Assembly (NCBI RefSeq): GCF_011742555.1
Contig: NZ_JAAQQR010000011.1
Span: 60,166 to 124,165, forward strand
Reading direction: 5' to 3'
Length of the DNA stretch: 64,000 nt
Origin: Luteibacter jiangsuensis
GTDB taxonomy: Bacteria > Pseudomonadota > Gammaproteobacteria > Xanthomonadales > Rhodanobacteraceae
Position 1 is the first letter of the stretch. Each line of letters opens with the position of its first letter. This document shows positions 19,196 to 31,012 of this stretch, piece after piece. Under the pieces are notes generated by a model that did no database searches, had not been told where the DNA came from, and saw nothing but the letters and a program-made list of their open reading frames with translations. A program made the translations under genes and the position numbers.

Positions 19196-20665
19196 TTAGC
19201 GGTTCCCGCCGCGGTTGCCGCCGCCACCACCGCGATTGCCGCCACCGGGGCGCCCGCCGCGATTGCCACCCGGACGCGGGCCGCCTGCGCGGTTGCCGCC
19301 GGCACCCGGACCACCGGTGCGATTGCCGCCGCCCGGGCGGCCACCGCGATTGCCGCCGCCTTCGAAGCGGCTACCGGAGGCGCGATTTCCTTCATTGCGT
19401 GCCGGACCCTGGCCCGCCGCGCGGTTTCCGCCGGCATTGCTCGGACGTCCGCCGGGACGCGGCCCACGGTTGCCGGCGGTGTTGCCGGCCGTATTGCCGC
19501 CACCTGTGCGAGTGTCGCCGGCGAACCAGGTCCGGATGGACGGCAGTTCCTGGCCGGGAGCGACGCGGCGCGACTTGCGCTGGCCACCGCCGCCGGCGCG
19601 TTCCGGACGTGCGACGTTGCCGTTCACCTCGCGGCGCTGACCGCCGCCGGCGCCCTGGCTACGGCCGCCGCGGCCGCCACGCCCGCCACGCGGGTTGTCG
19701 TCGCGAATGCGGTCGAAGGCGGTGAGTTCGCGCGCCTCGTCATGCCGTGCCGAACTCCACGCACCGGTGGTGCGGGTATCGGGACGATATTCGGTGACGT
19801 GGCGGGGGGCGCGGCGCTGGTGTACCACGGCGCTCAGGGTGAGCACGGGGGCTGGCGCGCCCAGTCCGGCGCGCTCGCGCAGTTCCTTGATCGCGGTTTC
19901 GTCGAGCGATTCGCAGTCGCCGCGGCGCAGCGCACGCGGCAATTCCACCGAGCCGTAACGGATACGCTTCAGGCGGCTCACGAGGAAGCCCTGCGAATCC
20001 CACAGGCGGCGAACCTCGCGGTTGCGTCCCTCGCGAATGGTCACGCGGAACCAGCTATGGCTGCCGCCGCGGCTGATCACGCCGATCTCGTCGAAGCGTG
20101 CCGGGCCGTCTTCCAGCTCCACGCCCGCCTTGAGACGTTCGATGATCTCGTCGGGCACTTCGCCGTGCACGCGGCAGAGATACTCGCGTTCGAGCCCGCT
20201 CTTCGGATGCATCAGCGCGTTGGCGAGTTCGCCGTCGGTCGTCAGCAGCAGCAGGCCGGTGGTGTTGATGTCGAGACGGCCCACGGCGACCCAGCGCGCG
20301 CCGCGAAGGCGCGGAAGCTGCTCGAACACGGTGGGGCGGCCTTCGGTGTCCTCGCGGGTGGTCACCACGCCTTCCGGCTTGTGGTAGACCAGCACTTCCG
20401 CGTCGGTGCGGTTGTCCGTGGCGACCACGAACTGTTTGCCGTCGAGAACCACGCGGTCGCCGGCGTGAACGCTGGCGCCGATGGTGGCGACGGTGCCGTT
20501 GACCTCGACCTCGCCAGCCTGGATGCGCTGTTCGAGCATCCGGCGCGAGCCGAGTCCGGCGTTGGCGAGAACCTTGTGCAGGCGCTCCTCGAGTTGCTGT
20601 GTGGTATCGGCGGCGTCGTTGCCGCCGCGCTTCAAGGTGAGCAGGGAACGCTGTGGCGCATTCAT
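19196..20665 (-). CDS. rluB: 23S rRNA pseudouridine synthase RluB with long Gly/Arg/Asn-rich tail
   Basis: Forms pseudouridine at 23S rRNA position 2605 (E. coli numbering). It has an S4 RNA-binding domain (residues about 25-75, RLHKVLANAGLGSRRMLEQR) and a catalytic RsuA-type domain with the active Asp in VAVGRLDINTTGLLLLT. The 489-aa protein is far longer than the usual 240-300. From about residue 300 it becomes low-complexity, ending in GGNRGG/GGGNR repeats, like RGG-type RNA-binding tails. The first four bases overlap scpB. The tail length may vary among relatives by repeat slippage. Confidence 0.93.
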   Translation of the reverse strand: MNAPQRSLLTLKRGGNDAADTTQQLEERLHKVLANAGLGSRRMLEQRIQAGEVEVNGTVATIGASVHAGDRVVLDGKQFVVATDNRTDAEVLVYHKPEGVVTTREDTEGRPTVFEQLPRLRGARWVAVGRLDINTTGLLLLTTDGELANALMHPKSGLEREYLCRVHGEVPDEIIERLKAGVELEDGPARFDEIGVISRGGSHSWFRVTIREGRNREVRRLWDSQGFLVSRLKRIRYGSVELPRALRRGDCESLDETAIKELRERAGLGAPAPVLTLSAVVHQRRAPRHVTEYRPDTRTTGAWSSARHDEARELTAFDRIRDDNPRGGRGGRGGRSQGAGGGQRREVNGNVARPERAGGGGQRKSRRVAPGQELPSIRTWFAGDTRTGGGNTAGNTAGNRGPRPGGRPSNAGGNRAAGQGPARNEGNRASGSRFEGGGNRGGRPGGGNRTGGPGAGGNRAGGPRPGGNRGGRPGGGNRGGGGGNRGGNR

Positions 20666-21528
20666 GCGCGTGACTCCTCGGTATCTTTCTCGGCGTCGTC
20701 GTCTTCGACGTCGCCCGCTGGGTTCTCTGCCTCGTCGGCAGTGGGGGAAGCCGCGGCGACATCGTCGCCGGCAGGCAGCTGGTTCGCCGCGTCGATCGCA
20801 TTGCCTTCGTCGGGCGTGGTCTCGGCAGCACTTTCGGCGGCCGGGGCGTCTGCCACGGCATCGTCGGTGTTCGGGGTGTTCTCGGTGGTAAGGGTGTCTT
20901 CGCCTTCAGCGGCAGTTTCACCCTCGGCATCTTCCGGCAACGCGGCGCGAGCCGCCGCGGGTTCCGCATCGCCTTCGAGCCGCATCTGCGGATTGAGTTC
21001 CTCGAGGTCGCGGATTTCCGACAGCGGCGGAAGGGCGTCCAGCGACTTGAGGTTGAAATAGTCGAGGAAGGCGCGGGTGGTGCCGAAAAGCGCCGGCTTG
21101 CCGGGCACGTCGCGGTGGCCCACCACGCGGATCCATTCGCGTTCTTCGAGCGTCTTGATGATGTTCGACGACACCACCACACCGCGAATCTGTTCGATCT
21201 CCGGCCGGGTGATCGGCTGGCGGTAGGCGATGAGGGCCAGGGTTTCCAGCAGGGCGCGCGAGTACCGGCTGGGCTTTTCCGCCCACATGCGCGAGACCCA
21301 GCCGTGCACTTCCCGTCGCACCTGGTAGCGCCAGCCGGAGGCCACTTCCACCAGTTCCACGCCGCGGCCCTCGCAGTCGGCGCCGAGCGCCGCCAGGACC
21401 TGCGTGAGTTCGTCGGTGCCGATCTCCTCGTCCTCGCCGAAGATCGCCTTGAGCTGTGCGATGGTCATCGGCTGGGTCGACGCCAGCAACGCCGCTTCCA
21501 CGATGGGTTTGAGCTGTTCGGGATGCAT
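20662..21528 (-). CDS. scpB: Segregation and condensation protein B, with acidic tail
   Basis: Winged-helix kleisin partner in the SMC-ScpAB chromosome condensation complex. Residues 1-180 form the tandem winged-helix core (LKPIVEAALLASTQPMTIAQ, PSRYSRALLETLALIAYRQP). From about residue 195 the protein is an Ala/Glu/Asp-rich tail ending DVEDDDAEKDTEESRA, absent from minimal ScpB. It lies between scpA (41-base gap) and rluB (4-base overlap), a standard order. Confidence 0.94.
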   Translation of the reverse strand: MHPEQLKPIVEAALLASTQPMTIAQLKAIFGEDEEIGTDELTQVLAALGADCEGRGVELVEVASGWRYQVRREVHGWVSRMWAEKPSRYSRALLETLALIAYRQPITRPEIEQIRGVVVSSNIIKTLEEREWIRVVGHRDVPGKPALFGTTRAFLDYFNLKSLDALPPLSEIRDLEELNPQMRLEGDAEPAAARAALPEDAEGETAAEGEDTLTTENTPNTDDAVADAPAAESAAETTPDEGNAIDAANQLPAGDDVAAASPTADEAENPAGDVEDDDAEKDTEESRA

Positions 21529-21569
21529 AGGCCCTTGGGTGATGGTTGCTGGCCCCCGGGTGGGAGCCG

Positions 21570-22460
21570 TCAGGCGAGCGCTTCTTCCGGCTCGGCCTCG
21601 GTGTGTGCCTTCGTCTTCAGGTAGATCGGCCCGAGGGCCTCTTCCTGCACGATCTCGATGAGCATTTCCTTGGCCAGTTCGAGCATGGCCAGGAAGGTGA
21701 CCACCACGCCGAGGCGGCCTTCGCTCACGTCGAACAATGTTTCGAAGCGGTGGAAACCGCCGCCCTCGCTGAGCGTGCCGAGGAGGTCGCCCATGCGCTG
21801 GCGCACGCTGAGCGGTTCGCGCTGGATCGCATGGTGCGTGAACAGATCGGCGCGGTTGAGCACGTCCTTGAGCGCGAGCAGGAGCTCCCTGAGGTCGAGC
21901 GGCGGTGGTACGCGCACCACGTTGTGCTCGCCCACGAAGGCATGAACCACCGTGGTGTCGCGTTCCAGGCGCGGCAGTTCGTCGATATCCGCCGCGGCCT
22001 TCTTGAAGCGTTCGTACTCCTGGAGCCGCCGGACCAGCTCGGCGCGGGGATCCTCCTCCACGCCTTCCTCGGCCGGCGGCCGGGGAAGCAGCAACCTGGA
22101 CTTGATCTCCGCCAGGATGGCGGCCATCAGCAGGTATTCCGCCGCCAGCTCCAGGCGCATCACCTCGCGCATCATCTCGATGTAGTCCATGTACTGCCGG
22201 GTGATTTCGGCCACGGGGATATCGAGAATGTCGAGGTTCTGCCGGCGGATCAGGTAAAGCAACAGGTCCAGCGGACCTTCGAACGATTCGAGGATGACTT
22301 CGAGCGCGTCCGGCGGGATGTACAGGTCCTGCGGCATCTGCAGCACCGGCTGCCCGCGCACCAGCGCCAGGGGCATTTCCTGCTGCAGCGGTATGCCCGC
22401 GAAGGCATCCTGGGCTTTTTCGACCACCTGGACTTCGGTTGTCTCGTTAGTCATCGGCAC
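21570..22460 (-). CDS. scpA: Segregation and condensation protein A (kleisin)
   Basis: 296-aa kleisin bridging SMC heads. The N-terminal domain has the hallmark FEGPLDLLLYLIRRQNLDIL, and the middle has VAEITRQYMDYI and ELAAEYLLMAAILAEIKSR. The C-terminal winged helix includes LGVVVTFLAMLELAKE. First gene of the leftward scpA-scpB-rluB operon. ATG codons at 22460 and 22454 are both possible starts. The 307 bases to dinB hold divergent signals but no convincing promoter or gene. Confidence 0.94.
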   Translation of the reverse strand: MPMTNETTEVQVVEKAQDAFAGIPLQQEMPLALVRGQPVLQMPQDLYIPPDALEVILESFEGPLDLLLYLIRRQNLDILDIPVAEITRQYMDYIEMMREVMRLELAAEYLLMAAILAEIKSRLLLPRPPAEEGVEEDPRAELVRRLQEYERFKKAAADIDELPRLERDTTVVHAFVGEHNVVRVPPPLDLRELLLALKDVLNRADLFTHHAIQREPLSVRQRMGDLLGTLSEGGGFHRFETLFDVSEGRLGVVVTFLAMLELAKEMLIEIVQEEALGPIYLKTKAHTEAEPEEALA

Positions 22461-22767
22461 ACGTCAGAAGGGTCGCTTGGGCGACCGGTAGCGCAACAAT
22501 CGATGCCGTCCGGCGGCCGTACCGCCACCTCGCCCGGCATGCCACGCATCGTCGCCGACGAGCGATAGGCATGGCCGCTGGACACCCCAGGAGGGTCACC
22601 GTCTGTGAAGGAACGTCGGGAGCAGAGCGCGGCCGGTCCCAGCAACGGACCGATGAAGGCGCGACGCCCGAATAAGTTCACCCGATTGCCGTACAGGGTA
22701 TCGCCTGTGCCCATGCAAGTCCAGCGGCGGGCGCCAGCGCGGCCGGGGCTTGCGGCACAATAGGTCC

Positions 22768-23955
22768 ATGCAGCCTGCCCAGCGCGCCATCATCCATGTC
22801 GACATGGACGCCTTCTACGCGTCCGTGGAGGAGCTGGACGACCCGTCGCTGGTGGGAAAACCGGTGATCGTGGCCGGCCTGGGGCGCCGGGGCGTGGTTT
22901 CCACGGCGAATTACGAGGCGCGCAAGTACGGGGTGCGTTCCGCCATGGCCACCTCGGAGGCGCGCCGGCGCTGTCCAGGCGGCGTCTATATCTTCCCGCG
23001 CCATGCTCGCTACCAGGAGATCTCGAACGTGGTCTTTGGCGTCTTCGCCGAGGTCACGCCGATGATCGAGGGGCTTTCGCTGGACGAGGCCTTCCTGGAT
23101 GTCACCGCCAGCCTGAGATTGTTCTCATCGATCGAGGCCATCGGGCGCCGCGTGAAGGAGGATATCCGGGCGAGGACCGGCCTCAACGCCTCCGTCGGCA
23201 TGGCCCATAACAAGCTCCTGGCCAAGCTGGCCAGCGAGCTGTCGAAGCCGAACGGCTTCCTGCGCATCGCGCCCGAGGAGGTCCGGGGCTACCTCGATCC
23301 CCTGCCGGTGGGCCGCATGTGGACGGTGGGGAAGGTGGCCGAGGAGGCCCTGCATCGGGTCGGTATCCGCACCATCGGCGATATCGTTCGGGCGGATGCC
23401 TGGCGATTGAACAAGGCCGTGGGCGAACGCCATGCGGCGGTCCTGCGGGAGCTTTGCAGGGGCGAGGACCGCCGGCCGGTGGTCACCGATGCGCCCGAGG
23501 TCTCGATCGGCGCGGAATGGACCTTCGAATACGACCTGGAGGAGTTGCCCATCGCCGAGGCCTGGCTGCTTCGGCAGTGCGAAAAGGTGGGTGCCCGGGC
23601 CCGGTCCCGGGGTGTGAACGCCCGAACGGTATCGGTGAAGTTGCGCGAGCCGCCGTTCACCACCCATAGCCGGCAGGCGCAGCTGCCCGTTCCCGGCAAT
23701 GCCACGCCCGATATCTATGCCGTGGCACGACGCTTGCTTCAGATTTGGTGGAACCAGCATCCCCGGCCCAGGCTGCGTTTGCTGGGTGTGACGCTGTCGG
23801 GTTTCGATGCCAGGCATGGCGACGAGCAGCAGGACATGTTCGCCGCGCCGGTCTCGGACAAGCTGTCCGACGGCGTTCAGGACCTGATCAACAGCCGCTT
23901 CGGGGCTGGGGCGCTGGTTCGGGCCGGTGTACTGAAAACGCGCGGAAACGAGTGA
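22768..23955 (+). CDS. dinB: DNA polymerase IV (translesion, Y family)
   Basis: Error-prone lesion-bypass polymerase, 395 aa. The catalytic motif HVDMDAFYASVEELDD and the metal-site SLDEAFLDVT are intact. HhH region GKVAEEALHRVGIRTIGDIV and little-finger domain follow. The C-terminal end QQDMFAAP may be a beta-clamp-binding motif. Start at ATG 22768 (MQPAQRAIIHVD) is preceded by AGGT. An alternative ATG lies 18 bases upstream. No clear LexA box was found by eye in the gap before it. Confidence 0.94.
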   Translation: MQPAQRAIIHVDMDAFYASVEELDDPSLVGKPVIVAGLGRRGVVSTANYEARKYGVRSAMATSEARRRCPGGVYIFPRHARYQEISNVVFGVFAEVTPMIEGLSLDEAFLDVTASLRLFSSIEAIGRRVKEDIRARTGLNASVGMAHNKLLAKLASELSKPNGFLRIAPEEVRGYLDPLPVGRMWTVGKVAEEALHRVGIRTIGDIVRADAWRLNKAVGERHAAVLRELCRGEDRRPVVTDAPEVSIGAEWTFEYDLEELPIAEAWLLRQCEKVGARARSRGVNARTVSVKLREPPFTTHSRQAQLPVPGNATPDIYAVARRLLQIWWNQHPRPRLRLLGVTLSGFDARHGDEQQDMFAAPVSDKLSDGVQDLINSRFGAGALVRAGVLKTRGNE

Positions 23956-24034
23956 CAGCAGTCCTGTGCATGCGTCATCCAGGCTGCGCTAATGTGTCCG
24001 TTTGTGACACGGTAGGTAAGTGGCGAGGTGCGTC

Positions 24035-24442
24035 ATGCCGATCACGACGGGCAAGGACGAAGTATCGGGATGGGTGGAGAAGCTGATGTCGAACGATAGG
24101 GACGATCCCAATACCCGTTATCGCCATGCGCGGATGCGGGTGCAGACCGCGGTTCTGATGAGCCGCGGCGGCGAGGCGCACCCGACCGATCTGGTGGACA
24201 TCTCGGCCACCGGGGCGCTGCTGCGTCGCCCCCTGGGCTGGCGGGGCGAACCGGGCCAGACCTGGATCCTCGACATGATCTTCGGGCACGACCTGCACAT
24301 TCACCTCGAGGCTTCGGTGGCCCGGGTGTCCGCACGGCAGATCGGCATGGAATACACGCTCATCCCGGAAGACAAGCAGGCCTCGCTATGGGAGCTGCTC
24401 GGCGGGTACGCGGATACGCTGGAAACCTGGAAGGACGATTGA
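24035..24442 (+). CDS. PilZ-domain protein (c-di-GMP receptor type)
   Basis: 135-aa cytoplasmic protein. The PilZ signature is visible: an Arg-rich strand near residue 31 (RYRHARMRVQTAVLM) and DISATGALLRRP for the D/N-x-S-x-x-G motif. It is likely a c-di-GMP-binding adaptor affecting motility or exopolysaccharide. It is monocistronic between dinB and convergent fadD. ATG 24035 was chosen over an in-frame start 15 bases upstream because of the AGGTG sequence just before it. Confidence 0.85.
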   Translation: MPITTGKDEVSGWVEKLMSNDRDDPNTRYRHARMRVQTAVLMSRGGEAHPTDLVDISATGALLRRPLGWRGEPGQTWILDMIFGHDLHIHLEASVARVSARQIGMEYTLIPEDKQASLWELLGGYADTLETWKDD

Positions 24443-24478
24443 GTCTGTAGGAGCCGGCCGCGAGAGGTTGCTGACATC

Positions 24479-24561
24479 TGTGGGAGCCGGCTACGCCGGC
24501 GATCCCGCGGCAGCGGGCAACCTTGGCGCGAGCACCCATCGCCGCTGAAGCGGCTCCCACA
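24479..24561. repeat. REP-like palindromic intergenic repeat, copy 1
   Basis: Starts TGTGGGAGCCGGCTACGCCG and ends GCCGCTGAAGCGGCTCCCAC, so it folds as a long imperfect hairpin with inner CCCGCGGCAGCGGG. The same unit recurs at 30918-31000 and 36064-36146, and degenerate at 37741-37790. It separates the PilZ gene from fadD. Confidence 0.85.
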
Positions 24562-24587
24562 GGAAGCCGCGCCAACGGACAGCCCCG

Positions 24588-26279
24588 TCAGGCCGCCTGC
24601 TTCTTCTTCCGCTCTTCGTCGCGCAGTTCGCGGCGCAGGATCTTGCCCACGTTTGTCTTCGGCAGGGCGTCGCGGAACTCGATGTGCTTCGGCCGCTTGT
24701 AGCCGGTGAGGTTTTCGCGGCAATACTCCTTCAGTGCCTCGACCGTCAGCGACGGGTCCCTCCGGACCACGAAGAGCTTCACCACCTCGCCCGAGTGTTC
24801 GTCGTCGACGCCCACGGCCGCGACCTCGGCCACGCCGGGGTGGTGCATGACGATGTCTTCGATCTCATTGGGGTACACGTTGAAACCGGAGACTAGGATC
24901 ATGTCCTTCTTGCGGTCGACGATGTAGACATAGCCGTTGGCATCCATCTTCGCGATGTCGCCGGTGCGCAGCCACCCTTCGGCGTCGAGCACTTTCGCGG
25001 TTTCTTCCGGCTGGCCCCAGTAGCCCTTCATCACCTGCGGGCCCTTGATGCAGAGTTCACCGGCTTCGCCAATCGGCAGCACGGTGCCGTCTTCGGCCCT
25101 GATCTGCACGTAAGTCGACGAAATCGGCAGGCCGATCGAGCCGTTGTATTCCTTGAGGTCGAGCGGATTGATGCACGCGGCGGGCGAGGTCTCGGTGAGG
25201 CCGTAGGCCTCGGCGAGCGTGACACCGGTGGTCTTCTTCCAGCGCTCGGCGACGCTCCGCTGCACCGCCATGCCGCCGCCCAGTGACAGGTGCAGGCGCG
25301 AGAAGTCGAGGTCGGCGAAGCCGGGTGTGTTGAGCAGGCCGTTGAAGAGCGTGTTGACGCCCGTGATGGCCGTGAACTTCTCTTTCGAAAGCTCCTTCAC
25401 GAAGCCCTTCATGTCGCGCGGATTGGTGATCAGCAGGTTCATCGCGCCCAGGCGCGTGAAGACGAGGCCGTTCGCCGTCAACGAGAAGATGTGGTACAGC
25501 GGCAGCGCCGTGACGATGATCTCTTCGCCCGCCGTCGCGGAACCGCTGATCCAGGCGTCCGCCTGGAGCATGTTCGCGATCATGTTGCGATGGGTGAGCA
25601 TGGCGCCCTTGGCCACGCCCGTGGTGCCGCCGGTGTATTGCAGGAAGGCGATGTCGTCGTGCCCGATGTCCACAGCCGGCATGGGATGCGCCTTGCCACG
25701 CTCCAGCGCGGTGCGGAAGCGCACGGCGCCGGGCAGGTTGAAGGCCGGCACTTCCTTGCGAATGTTCTTCACCACGAAGTTGATGATGTTTCCCTTCGGG
25801 AAACCCACCATGTCGCCGACGGCGGTGGTGATCACGTGCTGCACCTTGGTGCCGTCCAGTGCGTGCTGGGCGGTGGCCGCGAAATTGTCCAGCACCAGGA
25901 GGGCCTTCGCGCCCGAATCTTCCAGTTGGTGATGCAGTTCGCGGGTGGTGTAAAGCGGATTCGTGTTCACTACGGTCAGGCCAAGCCGCAGGGCGCCGAA
26001 CAGCGCGATGGGATACTGCAGCAGGTTCGGCAGCATGATCGCCAGGCGGTCGCCCTTCTTCAGGCCGAGTTCGCCGGACAGAAAGCCTGCGAAAGCTTGG
26101 GAAAGCTCGTCGATCTGCCCGTAGGTGAGAACCTTGCCGAAGTTCTTGAACGCGGGGCGATTACGAAATTTCTGAAAGGATTCTTCGAGAACGGCCGCAA
26201 TGGAGCGGAATGCGTTGACGTCGATGTCGGCGGGAACGCCGGCCGGGTAGTGGTCAAGCCACGGACGCTCGATGCTCAT
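24588..26279 (-). CDS. fadD: Long-chain fatty acid-CoA ligase
   Basis: Activates fatty acids to acyl-CoA through an acyl-AMP intermediate; 563 aa, membrane-associated ANL-superfamily enzyme. The ATP loop YTGGTTGVAKGAMLTHRN, the A5 motif AYGLTETSP, and the hinge/A8 region GWLRTGDIAKMDANGYVYI with DRKKDMILVSGFNVYPNE are all present. The catalytic Lys is in LPKTNVGKILRREL near the C-terminus. Single gene; in xanthomonads this enzyme (RpfB) also handles DSF-family signals, which cannot be decided here. Confidence 0.94.
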   Translation of the reverse strand: MSIERPWLDHYPAGVPADIDVNAFRSIAAVLEESFQKFRNRPAFKNFGKVLTYGQIDELSQAFAGFLSGELGLKKGDRLAIMLPNLLQYPIALFGALRLGLTVVNTNPLYTTRELHHQLEDSGAKALLVLDNFAATAQHALDGTKVQHVITTAVGDMVGFPKGNIINFVVKNIRKEVPAFNLPGAVRFRTALERGKAHPMPAVDIGHDDIAFLQYTGGTTGVAKGAMLTHRNMIANMLQADAWISGSATAGEEIIVTALPLYHIFSLTANGLVFTRLGAMNLLITNPRDMKGFVKELSKEKFTAITGVNTLFNGLLNTPGFADLDFSRLHLSLGGGMAVQRSVAERWKKTTGVTLAEAYGLTETSPAACINPLDLKEYNGSIGLPISSTYVQIRAEDGTVLPIGEAGELCIKGPQVMKGYWGQPEETAKVLDAEGWLRTGDIAKMDANGYVYIVDRKKDMILVSGFNVYPNEIEDIVMHHPGVAEVAAVGVDDEHSGEVVKLFVVRRDPSLTVEALKEYCRENLTGYKRPKHIEFRDALPKTNVGKILRRELRDEERKKKQAA

Positions 26280-26404
26280 GAATCGGACGGACTCCAGAAA
26301 AGGGCGCTGGCACGGTCATTCGTGCGGTCGCGAGGCATTGGAGCATACGCGTGCGTATAGCGGCAAGCCGCGCCGCAGCGCATGCAGCAGCGAGGAAAAG
26401 GCTT

Positions 26405-26836
26405 ATGGGAAAGCTGGGAACGACGATGCTTTGCCTGCTCTTGGCGCTGCTGACAGGCTGCCGTCACGCGCCGGACGAGGAACGGGTGCGCGACGCCATT
26501 GCGGCGACCGCCGAAGCCGCCGAGGCAGGGAAGGCCGGCGACACCGTGGCGGCGCTCAGCGACGATTTCGACGGGAACGCCGGCGCGCTCGACCGTCGGG
26601 CACTCGCCAACCTCGTACGCGCGTACGCGCTCCGCGGGCAGAAAGTGCACGTGCTGATGGGGCCGACCGAGGTATCCCGGCGGGGAGACCGGATAACGGC
26701 CACCTTCACCGTCACGCTCACGGCAGGGGCGGGCGTGCTTCCGGACAACGCGGGCGCCTATATGGTGGAGACGGGCTGGCGCAAAGAGGGTGGCGAGTGG
26801 CGCTGCTACACCGCCACGTGGAAGCATGCGCTGTAG
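26405..26836 (+). CDS. Predicted lipoprotein, NTF2-like layout
   Basis: 143-aa secreted protein with a short signal and lipobox LLTGC (Cys19), so it is probably anchored in the envelope. The mature part is alpha then beta-rich, with an N-terminal helix of Ala/Glu and a C-terminal WRCYTATWKHAL strand, similar in layout to SnoaL/NTF2-like lipoproteins. AGGAAAAG sits 7 bases before the ATG. It lies between divergent fadD and convergent acnA, with no operon partner. Function unknown. Confidence 0.75.
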   Translation: MGKLGTTMLCLLLALLTGCRHAPDEERVRDAIAATAEAAEAGKAGDTVAALSDDFDGNAGALDRRALANLVRAYALRGQKVHVLMGPTEVSRRGDRITATFTVTLTAGAGVLPDNAGAYMVETGWRKEGGEWRCYTATWKHAL

Positions 26837-26939
26837 GAGCGCGCCCTGCGCGCGACAGGTTATCGGACCAGTTCCGAATCTTGCGCGCCAGCTCCGGAGC
26901 CCGGCCTCAAAACATGTCGCGCGCAGGGCGCGCTCCTAC
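26833..26939. repeat. Inverted GTAGGAGCGCGCCCTGCGCGCGAC repeat pair
   Basis: The first arm at 26833-26857 (GTAGGAGCGCGCCCTG...) is repeated in inverted orientation at 26914-26939 (...CAGGGCGCGCTCCTAC), with about 55 bases between. It is a second palindromic repeat family, different in sequence from the GGGAGCCGGC family. It starts inside the stop region of the lipoprotein gene. Confidence 0.8.
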
Positions 26940-26961
26940 GAGGCGGGGTATCGCCCCTGTA

Positions 26962-26994
26962 GACACAAAAAAACGCCCCGGTTTCCCGGGGCGT
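26962..26994 (-). terminator. Intrinsic terminator of acnA
   Basis: CGCCCCGG / CCGGGGCG stem with a TTTC loop. Read leftwards it is followed by a T run (A run at 26967-26973 on the plus strand), right after the acnA stop. Confidence 0.85.
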
Positions 26995-27008
26995 TCTTCG
27001 GTGGCTTA

Positions 27009-29753
<2,745 letters not shown>

Positions 29754-29977
29754 GCTGTACTCCTGGCGTGGTTCTTGAGCTGGGGAGGCCGGGCCGGCCT
29801 TTGCGGGCCGCCAAAGGCGTCGATTATCGCGCAGTCTGCCGTTCGTGTGCGACCGCCATGAGACCGGCTGTGGCTAGAATGGCCGGTCCGCGGCGAATGT
29901 CGCGGGAATTCTGGGCGCGAAAAGGATGAGGGCGGCGGATCGTGGGCGCAAACGCATTTGATGGCACGCAGCGTTCG

Positions 29978-30907
29978 ATGATTTCGATGGCCCTGTCGTC
30001 CGTCTCGCTTCGCGACCTCGCGCTGGTGCAGGCCGTGGCCCGGGAGGGCAGCTTCAACAGTGCGGCCCGGGCCATGTACATCAGCCCCTCGGGGCTGTCG
30101 CACCAGGTGCAGAAGGTGGAGCAGGCCCTGGGTACGCCGCTCTTCGAGCGGGGTGGCCGGCGTGTCGTGCCCACCGCCAGCGGGCAGCGGCTGCTCGGCT
30201 ACATCGAAGACGTGCTGGCGTCCGCGGAGCATCTCGAACATGCCGCGCGGGCGGGCGAGGTCGCCTTCGGTGGAGAGTTGCGGCTGGGCGTTCCCTCCAC
30301 CTTGGGTCCCTACCTCCTTCCCCACTTCATCGAACCGTTCCCGCAGCGGTTTCCCGGGGCGCGGCTGACCATTTCCGAAGGCAAGCCCCGGGGGCTCCTG
30401 CGGCGGCTGCACGAGGGCGAACTCGATGCCGTGCTGGCGCCGCCGGCGGCGACGGTCACGGGCCTGGAGGCCTCCGCGCTGTTCTTCGAGCCCTACGAGC
30501 TGATGCTCCACGCGGCTCATCCCCTGGCGGGTCGGGCATCGATCGCACTCGGCGAGTTGGATGCGGCGGAGGCCACGCTCATGGCCGAAAGCCACGGCAG
30601 CGGCGTGTCCGACCTGGGCATGAAGGGCCCGGCGCGACCGGAGCGCATCCAGGATCTCAGCATCGAAAGCCTTGCCACGCTGGTGGCCCTGCGCGGCGGC
30701 TACACGCTGGTGCCGATCCTCGCGCACGAGCGGCTGGGGTCCATTCCGAACGTAGTGCTCGCCGCAGTGGAGGGCGCCCGTCCCGGGCGACACATCTCGC
30801 TGTACTGGCGCAGCGCCACGCCCTGGCGCGACGACCTCGAGGGCTTCGGCGAACTGCTGCGCACCCTGGCGGAAAAGATCCCGGGCCTGGACGCCGCGCG
30901 TATTTGA
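29978..30907 (+). CDS. LysR-family transcriptional regulator
   Basis: About 309-aa regulator. N-terminal winged HTH (VSLRDLALVQAVAREGSFNS, YISPSGLSHQVQKVE) and a C-terminal substrate-binding domain from about residue 95. It is divergent from acnA, the usual arrangement for a LysR protein acting on its neighbour, but the ligand is not evident. The HTH and effector-domain pattern (LRLGVPSTLGPYLLP) recall OxyR-type proteins; the redox cysteines of OxyR are not seen. Starts at 29942 (GTG), 29978 or 29987 are possible. Confidence 0.85.
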   Translation: MISMALSSVSLRDLALVQAVAREGSFNSAARAMYISPSGLSHQVQKVEQALGTPLFERGGRRVVPTASGQRLLGYIEDVLASAEHLEHAARAGEVAFGGELRLGVPSTLGPYLLPHFIEPFPQRFPGARLTISEGKPRGLLRRLHEGELDAVLAPPAATVTGLEASALFFEPYELMLHAAHPLAGRASIALGELDAAEATLMAESHGSGVSDLGMKGPARPERIQDLSIESLATLVALRGGYTLVPILAHERLGSIPNVVLAAVEGARPGRHISLYWRSATPWRDDLEGFGELLRTLAEKIPGLDAARI

Positions 30908-30917
30908 TGGCGCTTTA

Positions 30918-31000
30918 TGTGGGAGCCGCTTCAGCGGCGATGGGTGCTCGCGACACGATTGCCCGCTCCCGCGGGATCGCCGGCATAGCCGGCTCCCACA
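30918..31000. repeat. REP-like palindromic intergenic repeat, copy 2
   Basis: Same unit as 24479-24561 in the opposite orientation: TGTGGGAGCCGCTTCAGCGGCG at one end and CGCCGGCATAGCCGGCTCCCACA at the other. It lies between the stop codons of the convergent LysR and hflD genes. Confidence 0.85.
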
Positions 31001-31012
31001 AAAGGCCCCGCA

